Positions 5,870 through 6,920 of a DNA stretch of 6,920 nt are shown piece after piece (the stretch's first letter is position 1; the number at the start of each line of letters is the position of its first letter). The notes beneath the pieces are model-generated. The model was not told the DNA's origin. It ran no database searches and worked only from the letters and a program-made list of their open reading frames with translations. The translations under genes were made by a program, and so were the position numbers. This DNA is from Promethearchaeota archaeon (GTDB lineage: Archaea; Asgardarchaeota; Lokiarchaeia; Sigyniarchaeales; SOKP01), in contig DXJM01000455.1 of NCBI GenBank assembly GCA_019057355.1, positions 1-6,920 of the forward strand. The letters are read 5' to 3'.

Positions 5870-6850
5870 TCAAGTAAGTTGTTCAAATCCATTTTCAGTA
5901 ACTAATATAGTTTCTTCTGATTGAGCGATAAAGATCCCTTTTTTTTCTGCTAAAACATTATGAGCCTGTAATTTTTTCGACTGTACTAGTTCCTGAAGTC
6001 CAAATGCTACTCCTGTTTTGAATTCTTTGGCCAACCATCGTTCTGCAAATGGTAATCCATTGTAATTCTTATTAATAAATCCTAAGAGTTGTTTAGATAT
6101 TTTCCTCCTCAAGGGGACTCTACCCGCATAAGGATTAAGTTCATAAATAAATATATTTTTGGTATTATGAACCGAACCTTCTCCCGTGGAAGCAAATATT
6201 TCTATAGCAAAAACATCACCTTCTTCCATCACGCTTCCACGTTGTGAGCCTAACTCGGGTAATTGTTTTTTTCCATGTACGGTCCACCTTTCGATCTGGT
6301 GACCTCCTAATTCTTTGATGGGATTATATTTAAACCCCTTGACGATATCTTCAATTTTTTTACCCAATTCTCTGGTATTTATCCCTGGTTTTACCATCAT
6401 TTTTGCCGCTTCTAATGAGACTTCAGTCGCCTGAATGATGCTTTCCAGAGATTTATCATGATTAAAATTTATAGAAAAAGCTGTATCCACGAGATAACCA
6501 TCAATATGAACACCTAAATCTATTTTTATGAGATCTTCTTCATTAATAATCAGATTATCCTCTTTTAATGGAGAAGTATAATGGGCAGCGATATTATTAA
6601 TGCTGAAATTAACAGGAAATGCGCAATAACCACCTAAATCTATAATTTTCGCTTCAGTTTCGGTAATTATATCTAAAACCTTCATGCCAACCTTAATTTT
6701 TGGTTTGATATAATTTTTAACTTCTTTAGCAATGGTTCCTGCCTTTTTTAAAGAAGCTAGTTTATGTTCTTTTTCTTCTTCTTCATTTTCCTTTTTTCCT
6801 TCAGGCTTTCTTTCATCCGAATTTTGTTTTAGTTTTTGTTTCTCAGTCAT
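5870..6850 (-). CDS. map: Methionine aminopeptidase, type II
   Basis: This 326-residue enzyme removes the initiator Met from nascent proteins as they leave the ribosome. The pita-bread fold's active-site residues are all visible: His90 (IAAHYTSP), metal ligands Asp111 (KIDLG) and Asp122 (LVDTAF), His184 (GGHQIERW), Glu217 (FAIEIFAS) and Glu312 (AQSEETILV). A long insert between His184 and Glu312, with GHQIERWTVH, marks it as type II (eukaryotic MetAP2/archaeal). The first 30 residues are a low-complexity charged tail (DERKPEGKKENEEEEKEHK). I chose ATG at 6850. An upstream in-frame ATG at 6916 would add 22 hydrophobic, Asn/Tyr/Leu-rich residues encoded by the AT-rich inverted-repeat region, which is unlikely to be coding. 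It precedes the GT4 gene on the same strand. Confidence 0.93.
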   Translation of the reverse strand: MTEKQKLKQNSDERKPEGKKENEEEEKEHKLASLKKAGTIAKEVKNYIKPKIKVGMKVLDIITETEAKIIDLGGYCAFPVNFSINNIAAHYTSPLKEDNLIINEEDLIKIDLGVHIDGYLVDTAFSINFNHDKSLESIIQATEVSLEAAKMMVKPGINTRELGKKIEDIVKGFKYNPIKELGGHQIERWTVHGKKQLPELGSQRGSVMEEGDVFAIEIFASTGEGSVHNTKNIFIYELNPYAGRVPLRRKISKQLLGFINKNYNGLPFAERWLAKEFKTGVAFGLQELVQSKKLQAHNVLAEKKGIFIAQSEETILVTENGFEQLT

Positions 6851-6864
6851 TATAGTAATATAAA

Positions 6865-6892
6865 AATTTATTAAATAATAATTTAATAAATT
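6865..6892. repeat. 12-bp inverted repeat upstream of MetAP II
   Basis: AATTTATTAAAT (6865-6876) and ATTTAATAAATT (6881-6892) are perfect reverse complements separated by AATA. The element lies 15-42 bp upstream of the MetAP ATG, where the TATA box of a leaderless or short-leader transcript should be. It could be an operator overlapping the promoter, or the end structure of a neighbour beyond the window. It is pure A/T, so its significance is uncertain. Confidence 0.45.
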
Positions 6893-6920
6893 ATTATCAA
6901 TCAAATATGTTAACATTAAA

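Noticed and set aside
6851..6916. Upstream ATG extension of MetAP II to 6916
   Set aside because: The added 22 residues are Leu/Ile/Tyr/Asn-rich, derive from the AT inverted repeat, and precede a typical charged start at 6850.
1..6920. CRISPR array, insertion sequence, integrase or phage genes
   Set aside because: No spaced direct repeats, transposase-like ORF, terminal inverted repeats or phage proteins were seen. The window looks like ordinary chromosomal core sequence.

Overview
The window is about 30% GC by eye and carries a set of genes that points to an Asgard archaeon (Lokiarchaeia-like). It has archaeal traits: a bulge-helix-bulge tRNA intron, an archaeal-style Sec61 beta, a DUF354 protein and leaderless-looking TATA promoters. 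It also has proteins that look strikingly eukaryotic: a ribophorin I homologue, a long Trm112, and a type II methionine aminopeptidase with a charged N-terminal tail. The lineage call is inferred from protein content and is not proven.

Layout. Bases 1-109 (+) hold the last codons of an unidentified gene. A hairpin and a T-run follow. Bases 156-257 (-) encode tRNA-Gln(UUG), whose T-loop is interrupted by a 29-nt intron. Two minus-strand genes then form an apparent operon, transcribed from high to low coordinates: a ribophorin I (OST subunit)-like membrane protein (950-2788), then a Trm112-like methyltransferase activator (289-918), 31 bp apart. From a 153-bp divergent promoter region the plus strand carries Sec61 beta (2942-3151) and, 15 bp later, a MazG-like pyrophosphohydrolase (3167-3478). 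A DUF354 glycosyltransferase-fold protein (3580-4701, +) has its own promoter. It converges on a GT4 glycosyltransferase (4728-5831, -), which lies 38 bp downstream of methionine aminopeptidase II (5870-6850, -).

How the genes fit together. Much of the window concerns proteins as they leave the ribosome: N-terminal Met removal (MetAP2), the translocon (Sec61 beta), an oligosaccharyltransferase accessory subunit (ribophorin I), and two sugar-transferase-fold proteins that could build surface or lipid-linked glycans. Trm112 and the tRNA add translation functions. The strongest lead is the divergent ribophorin I / Sec61 beta pair. The archaeal ribophorin keeps a cytosolic C-terminal region of about 155 residues. 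In mammals this region lets RPN1 contact the ribosome, and yeast Ost1 lacks it. The second lead is the T-loop-interrupted tRNA-Gln.
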